DNA from: Streptomyces sp. 1222.5
GTDB lineage: Bacteria > Actinomycetota > Actinomycetes > Streptomycetales > Streptomycetaceae
Length of the DNA stretch: 64,000 nt
Reading direction: 5' to 3'
Assembly: GCF_900105245.1 (NCBI RefSeq)
Contig: NZ_FNSZ01000001.1
Span: forward strand, 1,488,001-1,552,000
Below the pieces are notes generated by a model. That model searched no databases. It was not told the origin of the DNA and worked only from the letters and a program-made list of their open reading frames with translations. The position numbers were made by a program, and so were the translations under genes. Each line of letters starts with the position of its first letter. Positions within the stretch are counted from its first letter, which is position 1. Shown one piece after another: positions 1 through 7,780 of the stretch.

Positions 1-65
1 CGGCGGTCCGCCTGCGCGTTCATCACGCTGTGCAGCTGCGTCCATGCGGTGGTCTCCATGCTCAT
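1..65 (-). CDS. ABC transporter (exporter) N-terminus, partial
   Basis: Only the first 21 codons are inside the window. They read MSMETTAWTQLHSVMNAQADR from an ATG at 65 and continue off the left edge. From memory, this opening resembles Streptomyces multidrug-type ABC exporters with fused membrane and ATPase domains, but no ATPase motif is visible here, so the family call is inference. No Shine-Dalgarno sequence precedes the ATG. The predicted transcription start of the MerR-type promoter just upstream falls at about 66, so the message is probably leaderless. A second in-frame ATG lies at 59. Confidence 0.5.
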   Translation of the reverse strand, partial: MSMETTAWTQLHSVMNAQADR

Positions 66-72
66 GGGAAAG

Positions 73-103
73 AACGTAGAACCTCAACCATCGTTGAGGT
101 CAA
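73..103 (-). promoter_or_regulatory. MerR-family operator/promoter with 19-bp spacer
   Basis: Read leftward, a -35 TTGACC (103-98) and a -10 TACGTT (78-73) are separated by 19 bp. The over-long spacer is filled by the inverted repeat ACCTCAAC-N4-GTTGAGGT (81-100, perfect 8-bp arms). An overlong spacer carrying a dyad is the hallmark of MerR-family activated promoters, and the CCTCAA/TTGAGG half-sites resemble SoxR-type boxes. It should drive the exporter that starts at 65. The regulator gene is not in the window. Confidence 0.7.
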
Positions 104-152
104 TGTCCGCGCCATTTCACCCCTGCCGGCGCCCCCTCGACCTAAGGCCCCG

Positions 153-1211
153 ATGACCGCAGCCTGTAAGCCGCCGTCCCCGATTCCGCCACCCGCCGTT
201 GGGACGGCGGGGAAAACCTCTGGGGATGTGACAGCCGTCCCGATCCCCCCGCTCCCCCCGCTCTCCGGTGGACGACTCCCCCGTCGCGTCCCCGTGCGCC
301 AGGTGCTGTGCCTGGTCCCGCTCGTGCTCGTGGCCGTGGCGGCCGTACGGCACCGTTCGGTACTCGCCGAGGGCTTCGGTCAGCTGCGCGCCGCGTCCTG
401 GCCGTGGCTGCTCGCCGCGGCCGGCACGACCTGCCTGACCTGGGTGGCCGCCGCGTTCACCCGGCAGGGCGCGGTGGTGCAGCCGCTGCCGAAGGGGCGG
501 CTGCTGGCCACCCAGTTCGCGGCGGGCGCCGCCAACCATCTGCTGCCGACCGGGCTCGGGGCGGGCGCCGTGAACCTGCGGTTCATGACCGTGTGCGGGG
601 TGCCGCTGGCCCGTTCCTCGGCCGCGCTCGCGCTGTACCTGATGGCCGAGTGCGTGGGCCGGCTCGGTCTGCTGGCCGCACTGCTGATCGCCTTCCCGGG
701 TGCGCTGCGGCTCGGCACGCTGCTGCCCGACGGCTCGCTGCTCCCGCTGCTGCTGGGCGTCGCCGGCCTGCTGGCCGCGGCGGCGGCCGTCGTGCTGTTG
801 GTACGACGGCTGCGCACACGGCTGGTCGCGTTCGCGCGAGAAGCCCTCGGCGAGGCGCGGTCGGTGCACACGCGTCCGGCGCGCGCCCTGGCCCTGTGGG
901 GCGGCTCGCTGGCCTTCCCGGCGCTCCAGGCGGCCGGTCTCGCCGCGGTCGGCCAGGCACTGCGGCTGCCGGTGCCGCCCGCGCACATGGCGCTGGCCTA
1001 TCTCGCGGCGACGGTCGCGGTCGCCCTGGTGCCCACGCCGGGCGGGCTGGGTTCGGTCGAGGCGGCGATGATCGTGGCGCTGGTCGCGGTCGGCGGCCCC
1101 GCCGCCATCGCCACGGCGGTGGTGCTGGCCTACCGGATCATCACGGTGTGGGTGCCGCTGGTGCCGGGGGCGCTGACCCTGGGCGCGCTGGTGCGGCTGA
1201 AGGTCATCTGA
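153..1211 (+). CDS. Integral membrane protein, lysylphosphatidylglycerol synthase transmembrane/flippase-like (UPF0104)
   Basis: A protein of about 352 residues begins with a Pro-rich cytoplasmic stretch of about 45 residues, followed by about eight hydrophobic segments. The C-terminal part has the family signature VPTPGGLGSVEAAM near residue 295, typical of UPF0104/AglD-like proteins that share the membrane domain of MprF and are thought to move lipid-linked substrates. The ATG at 153 follows a weak AAGG. Longer in-frame starts would cross the MerR operator of the divergent gene and are unlikely. Its substrate is unknown. Confidence 0.7.
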   Translation: MTAACKPPSPIPPPAVGTAGKTSGDVTAVPIPPLPPLSGGRLPRRVPVRQVLCLVPLVLVAVAAVRHRSVLAEGFGQLRAASWPWLLAAAGTTCLTWVAAAFTRQGAVVQPLPKGRLLATQFAAGAANHLLPTGLGAGAVNLRFMTVCGVPLARSSAALALYLMAECVGRLGLLAALLIAFPGALRLGTLLPDGSLLPLLLGVAGLLAAAAAVVLLVRRLRTRLVAFAREALGEARSVHTRPARALALWGGSLAFPALQAAGLAAVGQALRLPVPPAHMALAYLAATVAVALVPTPGGLGSVEAAMIVALVAVGGPAAIATAVVLAYRIITVWVPLVPGALTLGALVRLKVI

Positions 1212-1308
1212 GACTCCCGCCGACCGGCACTTGCTGAGAAGCTACCGGCAGGTCACCAGCGCCGGCGGTCCGTTCGGGGACCCCGGGACCGTCCGAGGAG
1301 GTCGCCCC

Positions 1309-2073
1309 ATGCCGGTCCGGATCGAGCGGCGGGAGGACGTCACCACGGTCGTCCTCTCCCGGCCCGAGGCTCGCAACGCGGTGGACGGCCCGACGGCCGC
1401 CGCACTCGCCGACGCCTTCCGTGCCTTCGAGGAGGACGACGGCGCTCGGGTGGCGGTGCTGTGGGGCGAGGGCGGCACGTTCTGCGCGGGTGCCGACCTG
1501 AAGGCGATCGGCACGGAGCGCGGCAACCGGGTCGCCGAGGACGGTGACGGGCCGATGGGCCCGACCCGGATGCGGCTGTCCAAACCGGTGATCGCCGCCG
1601 TCGCGGGGCACGCGGTCGCGGGCGGTCTGGAACTCGCCCTCTGGTGCGATCTGCGGGTCGCGGAGGAGGACGCGGTGTTCGGGGTGTACTGCCGCCGGTG
1701 GGGCGTTCCCCTGATCGACGGCGGTACGGTACGGCTGCCCCGGCTCATCGGCACCAGCCGGGCGATGGACATGATCCTCACCGGCCGACCGGTGCCGGCC
1801 CGCGAGGCCTTCGAGGTGGGGCTCGCCAACCGGCTGGTGCCGACCGGAAGCGCCCGCACCGAGGCGGAGGCGCTCGCGGCGGAGCTCGCCGGCTTCCCGC
1901 AGGCCTGCCTGCGCAGTGACCGCAGGTCGGTCCTGGAGCAGGAGGGGCTGACGGAGGAGGCGGCCCTGCACGGCGAACTCCGGCACGGCACGGGCGTGCT
2001 GGCACAGAGCACGGAGGGCGCCGCCCGGTTCGCCTCGGGCGCGGGCCGCCACGGCTCGTTCACGGACGTGTGA
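1309..2073 (+). CDS. Enoyl-CoA hydratase/isomerase (crotonase) family protein
   Basis: A 254-residue crotonase-fold protein with the N-terminal SRPEARNAVD motif, the oxyanion-hole segment GTFCAGADLKAI near residue 60, and the second oxyanion segment VAGHAVAGGLELAL near residue 100. These positions match enoyl-CoA hydratases/isomerases acting on acyl-CoA in the cytoplasm. The usual catalytic Glu of the second segment is not obvious (RRWGVPLIDGGTVRLPRL), so the exact reaction (hydration, isomerisation or other) cannot be fixed. The ATG at 1309 follows GAGGAGG at ideal spacing. It stands alone downstream of the membrane protein. Confidence 0.85.
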   Translation: MPVRIERREDVTTVVLSRPEARNAVDGPTAAALADAFRAFEEDDGARVAVLWGEGGTFCAGADLKAIGTERGNRVAEDGDGPMGPTRMRLSKPVIAAVAGHAVAGGLELALWCDLRVAEEDAVFGVYCRRWGVPLIDGGTVRLPRLIGTSRAMDMILTGRPVPAREAFEVGLANRLVPTGSARTEAEALAAELAGFPQACLRSDRRSVLEQEGLTEEAALHGELRHGTGVLAQSTEGAARFASGAGRHGSFTDV

Positions 2074-2666
2074 GCCGCGGCCCCCTTACCGGCCCGGCGC
2101 AGGCACGCTGCGGTGCGCCATGCCGTGGGGGCAGCTGCCGGTGCCGTCCACGCCCCACTGTGCAGCACAGACCGACCTGCCATGTGAGCTAAATCACATA
2201 TCCGTCCGCGCGGCCCCTGAAACGGGGGAGGGATCGGCCCGCCCGGACCTCCGCACGCCCCATTCGCGGTTCGCGGCAGGCGCGGGCCGGTCCCGAGCCT
2301 TCGAATTGGTCCCGGGTGGCGGTTCCGGCCTTCCCTCGTGGCCTCGGCGGCCGACCGCGCGAGCGCCGCGCCGGGCGACCACCGAACCCCAACGGGCCTT
2401 CCGTAACGGAGGGCGCAACGAAAGCGGTTACGCCATTCCGATTGCGCGTCCCGCAACCCTTCTCCGCGCGGACGCCTGCGATTTGAACACAGGCTTCCGA
2501 CAAGGCGTCGGAGTTGAAGGGGGTTACGGCGACGACACATGCCGCTGATGCCTGATTGCCTTCGAACAGGTCACGGAGAACACTGAGTTGTACGAAGGAG
2601 AGGGCGCCACCGTTCGACAGTTGGAAGGAGGCGACCGATTCGCTCCGGAAAGGAGGTGACCAAGAA
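2074..2666. other. Long non-coding stretch upstream of the small membrane peptide
   Basis: About 590 bp without a convincing gene. Frames here lack credible ribosome sites or protein character. The only ordered elements seen are the CRP-like palindrome at 2182-2199 and several purine-rich Shine-Dalgarno-like runs close to 2600-2657, the last of which serves the peptide at 2667. The stretch is less G+C-rich than its neighbours, consistent with a long regulatory leader. Confidence 0.5.
2182..2199. promoter_or_regulatory. CRP/FNR-like palindrome ATGTGA-N6-TCACAT
   Basis: ATGTGA-GCTAAA-TCACAT has perfect 6-bp arms around a 6-bp centre and matches the classical cAMP-receptor-protein consensus TGTGA-N6-TCACA. 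Streptomyces Crp sites are usually described as GTG-N6-GNCAC, to which this conforms except for one base. It lies about 110 bp after the crotonase gene and about 470 bp before the small membrane peptide, so its target is uncertain. Confidence 0.45.
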
Positions 2667-2825
2667 ATGGGCGTCAGCATGACGATGACCACCCGCTGTT
2701 CGCTTTCCCTGGGCCGGGAACACGTGCGGATGGTCGTCATCGTCGTCGTCCTCGTGCTCTGGACCCTGCTCACGCGAGAGTACGGCTGGACGACTTCCAT
2801 GGACACGCTGTTCGAGCGCGCCTGA
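2667..2825 (+). CDS. Small single-pass membrane peptide (52 aa), unknown function
   Basis: The ATG at 2667 is preceded by AAGGAGGTGA, a near-perfect complement to 16S rRNA, at 9-bp spacing, which strongly favours real translation. The peptide has a Met/Thr-rich N-terminus, one hydrophobic segment VRMVVIVVVLVLWTLL (residues 20-35) and a short polar tail ending DTLFERA. A strong hairpin terminator follows within 25 bp, so it looks like a self-contained transcript. I recognise no family. It may be a small membrane regulator or a peptide antibiotic or immunity factor, but nothing in the sequence decides this. Confidence 0.65.
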   Translation: MGVSMTMTTRCSLSLGREHVRMVVIVVVLVLWTLLTREYGWTTSMDTLFERA

Positions 2826-2847
2826 GGGAGGTGATGATCCCTCACGG

Positions 2848-2877
2848 AGGGCGGTTGCCGCGGCCGGTGACCGCCCT
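2848..2877 (+). terminator. Intrinsic hairpin terminator after the small membrane peptide
   Basis: AGGGCGGT (2848-2855) pairs with ACCGCCCT (2870-2877) around a 14-nt loop. It lies 23 bp past the stop codon of the 52-residue peptide. It also faces the leftward lasso operon ending at 3054, so it may serve both directions. Confidence 0.6.
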
Positions 2878-3053
2878 TCGCGTTGTCAGACTAGCGCAGG
2901 ATCGATGACGGTTGAAGGCCGTTGCCGCACCGGTTCGGCAATGTCTCTTGAAACCGCTCGGTAGCTTTGGGAAGTGCACTCGACGGGGCTGCAAATCGAA
3001 GACGCGGATCGCCGTCTTCCCTGCCCGTGGAATGCGGGTCTCACCGGACCGCA

Positions 3054-3983
3054 TCAAACGGAGAGAATCCGGCGGAAGGCCTCGATTCCGTGATCGTCCG
3101 CCGCCTTGATCAGAACTCCTTCCGTTTCGATCCAGGCGTGGAAGCGGCACGGGTCGACGGCGGTGCCGATGCACCACACCGCCCGGCGCCCGCTCAGCGC
3201 CAGTGTCAGGAGCGTGGCGAGCGAGGTCTCCAGGCAGGCGGCGCGCCCCGGGTAGAGAGCCGCCGCGCGCCGCACCGAGGCCAGGGCCTTCGCTCCGTGC
3301 TCGGCGGTCGCCTCCCGCCGGCACCCGTACCGCTGCGTCCACCACACCACCGTCAACAAGGTGCGGAACGGCAGCCGGATGAGCAGCAGCGCGAGTAGGA
3401 ACCCGAGCACTCCGAGGGCGAAGGCACTCCGCGCGGCCATCCGACCGGTGCCCGGCGGCGACAAGCGGCCGACCGCCATGGTGACCTCCGCCCCGGCACG
3501 GGAGGTCCGTTCACCCGCGGGATCCCTCCGCGCCTCGGCGACACGCCAGGACACCGGTCCGTCGTCGCGGCTTCGTCCCGCCCGGGTCCAGTGCTGCCAC
3601 GCGGTCCCACGGTCCGGCGCCAGGTCCCCCGTGACGGCCGCCACCGAAGCGGCGCCCGGTTCGACCGGGGAGGCCACCGGAGCGCCCGGGAGACTTGCCG
3701 GCGACTCGCGCGGTGCGGTCGCGGAGAGCAACCCGCGGCTGATGAGAACGCCGGCGAGCCGACGGGCGTCCTGCCGGATCCGCTCGTGGTCGGGTTCGGG
3801 GAACAGACGCGTCATTTCGCGTACGCCGGCCTCGAAGTCCCGGCTGTGTCGCCACTCCTGCCAGAGGACCCGCGCCATGGGATTCATGGCGAAGCACCGG
3901 CCCGAGCGGGCGTCCAGCAGCACTGCCCCGCCGTTCGCCGCGTGACTCTCGCAGACGTAGCCCGGTACCTCCAACCGGTTCAT
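3054..3983 (-). CDS. Lasso peptide B protein: fused RRE (B1) and transglutaminase-like leader peptidase (B2)
   Basis: A 309-residue protein. Residues 1-90 resemble the PqqD/RRE fold that grips the precursor leader (GGAVLLDARSGRCFAMNPMA, later GVLISRGLL). About 80 residues of Pro/Ala linker follow, then a hydrophobic segment (FALGVLGFLLALLLI, about residues 185-200). The C-terminal B2 cysteine-protease domain has the nucleophile in RAACLETSLA and the catalytic His in FHAWIETEG. B2 removes the leader so the cyclase can close the ring. The ATG at 3983 overlaps the cyclase stop as ATGA, so this start is preferred over one 36 bp upstream. Actinobacterial B1 and B2 are usually separate genes, and a membrane segment between them is unusual. 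Confidence 0.85.
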   Translation of the reverse strand: MNRLEVPGYVCESHAANGGAVLLDARSGRCFAMNPMARVLWQEWRHSRDFEAGVREMTRLFPEPDHERIRQDARRLAGVLISRGLLSATAPRESPASLPGAPVASPVEPGAASVAAVTGDLAPDRGTAWQHWTRAGRSRDDGPVSWRVAEARRDPAGERTSRAGAEVTMAVGRLSPPGTGRMAARSAFALGVLGFLLALLLIRLPFRTLLTVVWWTQRYGCRREATAEHGAKALASVRRAAALYPGRAACLETSLATLLTLALSGRRAVWCIGTAVDPCRFHAWIETEGVLIKAADDHGIEAFRRILSV

Positions 3984-5884
3984 GCCGCCCCCTCGCCGCG
4001 GCGGCGTCTCTTGAGCCATGTATCCACCCCCAGCAGACGGTTGAGCGCCGGGAAGGGTCCGGTCAGGCCCAACTCGAGGCCGTCCAGCGCGGCCGCCACC
4101 CGCGCGGGCTCCACGATGCCCAGGTCGGCGAGGCCGGACTGGGACAGCCGGACACGCAGGTCCGCCACGGCCGTTCGGAGGCCGAGGTAGTCCTCAGATG
4201 CGTAGTCCCCCTTGGTACGCCGGTCGAGCAGGGCGGCGGGGACCGCTCCGGAAAGCGCCGCGCGCAGGAGGGGCTTGACGGTGTACGGGTCTGCCTTGTG
4301 CGGCACGGGCAGACTCAAACCGGCTCGTACGACCTCGTCGTCGAGGAAGGGGGCCTGCGTCCACACGCCGAAGGGCCGTGCTGCCTCGACCAGCCGGGTC
4401 TGTACCGCCGCGGAATCCCTCAGTTCGCACAGGACCGCTCGCGCGCCCGGGGACGGGCCCAGTCCATTGCGCCTGGCCTGTGCGGCACGCTCCGCTGCCA
4501 GCTCCGCCAGGTCTCGACGGGCCCGAGAGGTGAGCCAGGTGGCCTCCACTCCGGGGGGCGGCCACCAGGCGATGGCGTCCAGCCATTGCGGCGGGTGCGG
4601 CAACGGCCGTTCCAGGCGGACGGCCAAGTCGCTCAGGGCCCGGTCCATGGGGGTGCGGGCGAGGCGCAGGGCGCGATGGGCCACCTTCGCCGGCGAGACG
4701 CGGCGCAGCCTGCCGAGCGCCAGTGCGTCGTGGGCCAGGCGGCGCGGCCCCCCTGTGCCCGGCACGTCGCCCAGATGAGCGGGTGGCGCACCCAGCAGGG
4801 CGTCTCCGCCCTCCCCCGTCAGGTGGACGCCGCCACCCCGGCGCGCGATGTCCGTCAGCCGCAGCCGCAGCCGGGCCGCAACCGCGGCGGCCGGGTCGGG
4901 CTGGTCGGCACCCGCCCGCGCGTCCAGGTCGGCATAGGGGAGCGAGGCGTCCTCGCCGAGGGTCACGTGCAGTCGGATCGCGGAAGTGCCCGCGGCGAAC
5001 CTCTGCGCGTGTTCCAGGTCCCCCGCCGGAGCCTTCGGGTGGTGGTAGACGAACGCGTCCAGAGGGGACGCCGCCTCGTCGGCGGCGAGGAAGGCCAGGG
5101 ATGTGGAGTCCATGCCGCCGCTGAAGTCGCTCGTGATCCGCGGCGCGTTCCGGACGCGGAGCGCGGTCGCCCGGACGAGGGACTCCCGCAGTCGGTCGGC
5201 GCTTTCCTCGAAGCACGCGTCGCCGTCGGGTTCGAGGGAGGCGTAGGTCCACCGTGCGAGGGCCTCCGTGCCGGGTCCGACGCGAAGCGCCTCGCCCGGC
5301 CCCAGTCGGCACACATCCGCGAACGCGGTGCGACTTCCGGCGAGTTCGGGTACGGCAGGACATACGAGGTATGCGGCCAGCGCGGTCGGGTCGAAGGCCT
5401 CTGTCCTCCCCGTCATGGCGGCCACCGCGGTCGCCAGCGTGGAGAGCACCGTGCGGTCGCCGTGCCGCGTGTAGTAGAGCGGGAACTGCCCGGCCAGGTC
5501 GGTGAGGGCGGTGAGACGGCCGGTGTCCTCCAGGACCATCAGCAGGTAGGACCCCGGCCATCGGGTGAGCCTCTCCCAGTCACCCTCGCGCACCGAGCGG
5601 CCCAGATCCTGGTGCATCCGCCCGGAATCGGCCAGGCACTGGCCTACGGTGAGCAGCCGGGCGCCGGGGCAGGCGGCCGTGCGGAGTTCGCCCCCGTGCC
5701 AGGGGCCCCATGACCACAGTCGGGCCGAGGGCCATACTTCGCGGGCGGGGTGCGGCAGACCTGGACCCGGCGGCCAGACTCCCGCGATCGCCGGGCCGGG
5801 CGGCAGCCCGGACTCCAGCCCTCCATAGCCTGCCGATGAGCCGGCCGCCGCGAAGGTGACGGAGCTGGCGGTCACCGGTGACAC
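3980..5884 (-). CDS. Lasso peptide cyclase (asparagine synthetase-like, C protein)
   Basis: A 634-residue homologue of asparagine synthetase B, as in all lasso macrolactam synthetases. The N-terminal half is a glutaminase-like fold (SYLLMVLEDTGRLTALTDLAG near residues 110-130) lacking a Cys2 nucleophile. The C-terminal half has the ATP pyrophosphatase loop DFSGGMDSTSLAF near residue 255 and the HLTGEGGDALLG segment near 355. It adenylates the ring Asp of the cleaved core and joins it to the Gly1 amine. The GTG start at 5884 abuts the precursor stop (TAG-GTG) with a second GTG three codons later, so translation is coupled. It is probably in complex with the B protein. Confidence 0.9.
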   Translation of the reverse strand: MSPVTASSVTFAAAGSSAGYGGLESGLPPGPAIAGVWPPGPGLPHPAREVWPSARLWSWGPWHGGELRTAACPGARLLTVGQCLADSGRMHQDLGRSVREGDWERLTRWPGSYLLMVLEDTGRLTALTDLAGQFPLYYTRHGDRTVLSTLATAVAAMTGRTEAFDPTALAAYLVCPAVPELAGSRTAFADVCRLGPGEALRVGPGTEALARWTYASLEPDGDACFEESADRLRESLVRATALRVRNAPRITSDFSGGMDSTSLAFLAADEAASPLDAFVYHHPKAPAGDLEHAQRFAAGTSAIRLHVTLGEDASLPYADLDARAGADQPDPAAAVAARLRLRLTDIARRGGGVHLTGEGGDALLGAPPAHLGDVPGTGGPRRLAHDALALGRLRRVSPAKVAHRALRLARTPMDRALSDLAVRLERPLPHPPQWLDAIAWWPPPGVEATWLTSRARRDLAELAAERAAQARRNGLGPSPGARAVLCELRDSAAVQTRLVEAARPFGVWTQAPFLDDEVVRAGLSLPVPHKADPYTVKPLLRAALSGAVPAALLDRRTKGDYASEDYLGLRTAVADLRVRLSQSGLADLGIVEPARVAAALDGLELGLTGPFPALNRLLGVDTWLKRRRRGEGAA

Positions 5885-6103
5885 CTACCAGTAGTACTGC
5901 GCGTTGGCATCGGCGTTGCCGCTGGGAGAACTGCCCAGCGTCACGTCGCGGACGTGCCCGAGATCGACCAGAGCGGGGGACGTGTAGACGTGCGGTGGAG
6001 CAACCGGGGCACCGCCGGTCGCGACCGGCCCGTCGGCACGCGGTACCTGGCAGTCGTTCGCGGCAGTGCCAAACAGATACGGGGTCAATGCTTCGTATGT
6101 CAT
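5885..6103 (-). CDS. Lasso peptide precursor, RES-701-like core
   Basis: A 72-residue precursor. The leader ends HVYTSPALVDLGHVRDVTL, with the Y-x-x-P-x-L motif read by the RRE and the obligatory Thr at -2. The predicted core is GSSPSGNADANAQYYW, 16 residues, with Gly1 and Asp9 placed for a nine-member macrolactam ring and a seven-residue tail. RES-701-1 (GNWHGTAPDWFFNYYW, known family) has the same length, ring size and final YYW. The leader of about 56 residues is long for the class. The ATG at 6103 has AGGCGG upstream. An in-frame ATG at 6154 lacks a ribosome site. The cyclase gene follows with no gap. Confidence 0.9.
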   Translation of the reverse strand: MTYEALTPYLFGTAANDCQVPRADGPVATGGAPVAPPHVYTSPALVDLGHVRDVTLGSSPSGNADANAQYYW

Positions 6104-6357
6104 CGGGCCGCCTAGGGTCAAGGGCACAGCTGTTCCAGAAATTGGCAAGGGCATCGCACAAGTGGCCTTCCGGCCACCGGGCGTACCTGGGCAGTCTAAT
6201 CAGCTCCGCCTGTCGTGCAGCCGCTATCCGGAAAGGGCGCCGGACCTCTCCTGCCAGGGGTTTTGGCATTCCGTACATGCGGTCGACCGCCGGCGTCGCG
6301 GGGTCGGCACAGGCCAGGCGGTGCGGGCCCTTTCCACCTCGACGAACGGGTGCCGCA

Positions 6358-6407
6358 AATTCGAAGTGACCCCAGGGGATTCGGGTGGCCTCTCTTTTGA
6401 TTCGAAG
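6358..6407. promoter_or_regulatory. Paired ATTCGAAG sites upstream of the lasso operon (candidate ROK operators)
   Basis: AATTCGAAG (6358-6366) and GATTCGAAG (6399-6407) lie in the same orientation 41 bp apart, in the 400-bp gap between the ROK gene and the precursor. The same AATTCGAAG string occurs in opposite orientation in front of the ROK gene at 7781-7789. Repetition at both promoters suggests one regulator reads all three. No confident -10/-35 pair could be placed for the lasso operon. Confidence 0.4.
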
Positions 6408-6473
6408 AGCGACGCGGAAGACCGCGTGGTGCCGCGTTCGACTGCCGCCCAGTCCGGCGGCTCGAGCGTGCAG

Positions 6474-6491
6474 GCGCCCTCCGCAGGGCGC
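6474..6491 (-). terminator. Hairpin terminator after the ROK regulator
   Basis: GCGCCCT (6474-6480) and AGGGCGC (6485-6491) form a 7-bp stem with a 4-nt loop, 19 bp beyond the stop codon of the leftward ROK gene. It would separate ROK transcription from the lasso operon downstream, implying the lasso genes have their own promoter between about 6110 and 6470. Confidence 0.55.
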
Positions 6492-6509
6492 TCTGCGGTC
6501 TGGTCGCCT

Positions 6510-7712
6510 CTATCCTGCGGCCGAGAAACTCTCCTGGCCGCGGAGCCCCAGCACGAGAGCCCCCTGCGCCTCGGCCCTCGTCTTGAGTTCGCTCAGCTCG
6601 AGAGCGAAACCGGAGGCCTCCGCGACGGCTCCGGGGAGAGCGAAGCGCGGCAGTGTCTCCCTGCAGCCGGCCAAGAGGAGGTCGCACTCCGTCAGCTGAC
6701 CGCCCACGACGACGACATCCGGGTTGAAGAGGTTGCACACCTGGGCGAGGAAGCGCCCCAGGGTTCGCCCCGCGTCCTCGATCACCCGTCGGCAGACCGG
6801 GTCGCCCTCCTTGTCGGCGCGGACGACGTCCTCCAGGTGCTCGAAATCCGCGGCGCCGGACCTGGGCCGGGCCACCCTCACCTGCTTCAGGAGCGCCTCG
6901 GCCCCGATCACGGTCTCCAGGCAGCCGCGTCCGCCGCACTGACACATCGCCCCGTCGGCCTCGAGCGTGAGGTGTCCCAGTTCCCCGGCCATTCCGCGGC
7001 GTCCTCGCAGAAGGAGGTTGTGGACGATGATGCCTGCCCCGACGCCGGTGGACACCTTGACGTAGACGACAGTCTCGGCGTGTTCGCGCGTACCGTAGGT
7101 CTGTTCGGCCAGAGCACCGAGGTTGGCGTCGTTGTCGATGAACGCGGGGACGCCCAGCATGCCCCCGAGGTCCCCGGCGGGGCTGTCCCCGGGGCGCCAC
7201 GGATACAGGACCGGCTCGGTGAACCGATTGGTGCGCGGATCGACCATCCGGGGCACGGCGATGCCGAGCGAGAAGACCTCGCGCAGGTCACAGCCGGCCT
7301 CCCTGACCGCGTCGCGGATCATGTCCGCCACGTCCGGCCTGGCGCGGTTCCAGCCCCTGGCGACCCCTTCGGAGTTGACGCGGGTGGCTACGGTGTCGAA
7401 GTCCTTGTCGAGTCGGCGTGCGACCACCGTGACGTGATTGAATCCGAGATGCACCCCCACTCCTACGGAATCGGTCGGTACGAGACAGGCCTTGCCCGCG
7501 CGCCCACCGTCCGTCCGGCCGTTGGTGACGATTCCCTCTTTCTCCAGTTCCCGCACAGCGGTGGACACGGTGGCCGCGGAGAGAGTGGTGCGTCGGGCGA
7601 TGCCGACCTGGGTGTCCGCTTTGATCGCGACTGCCAGAAGAACTTTTCTGCGGTTCTCGTTGCGCTTCGGTGATCCGGCTAAGCCGTTGAAGAATTCGCG
7701 GATGTCAGCCAT
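6510..7712 (-). CDS. ROK family transcriptional regulator
   Basis: A 400-residue ROK (repressor, ORF, kinase) protein. The N-terminus holds a winged helix-turn-helix (RRKVLLAVAIKADTQVGIAR then TLSAATVSTAVRELEKEGIV, about residues 22-62). The rest is the sugar-kinase-like fold, with GVGVHLGFNHVTV, the substrate loop PAFIDNDANLGALAEQTYG near 205, and the structural zinc site CQCGGRGCLE near 265. ROK repressors sense sugars or sugar phosphates and bind palindromes. The ATG at 7712 has GGGGAGC upstream. It is transcribed toward the lasso operon and shares a DNA motif with its upstream region, so it may tie the peptide to carbon supply. Confidence 0.9.
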   Translation of the reverse strand: MADIREFFNGLAGSPKRNENRRKVLLAVAIKADTQVGIARRTTLSAATVSTAVRELEKEGIVTNGRTDGGRAGKACLVPTDSVGVGVHLGFNHVTVVARRLDKDFDTVATRVNSEGVARGWNRARPDVADMIRDAVREAGCDLREVFSLGIAVPRMVDPRTNRFTEPVLYPWRPGDSPAGDLGGMLGVPAFIDNDANLGALAEQTYGTREHAETVVYVKVSTGVGAGIIVHNLLLRGRRGMAGELGHLTLEADGAMCQCGGRGCLETVIGAEALLKQVRVARPRSGAADFEHLEDVVRADKEGDPVCRRVIEDAGRTLGRFLAQVCNLFNPDVVVVGGQLTECDLLLAGCRETLPRFALPGAVAEASGFALELSELKTRAEAQGALVLGLRGQESFSAAG

Positions 7713-7780
7713 GTCGCTCCCCCTGCCGTCGCCCGCCCCCGCAGGCCGACCGCTTTACTCACCGAAGGTAGCAGGTGGAT

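Noticed and set aside
6104..6154. Upstream ATG at 6154 as precursor start
   Set aside because: No ribosome site precedes it, and it would lengthen an already long leader. The ATG at 6103 has AGGCGG upstream.
6104..6509. Second precursor peptide or tailoring gene in the gap between ROK and lasso genes
   Set aside because: No frame here carries a YxxP leader motif, a Thr at -2 with a ring acid, or any recognisable enzyme motif.
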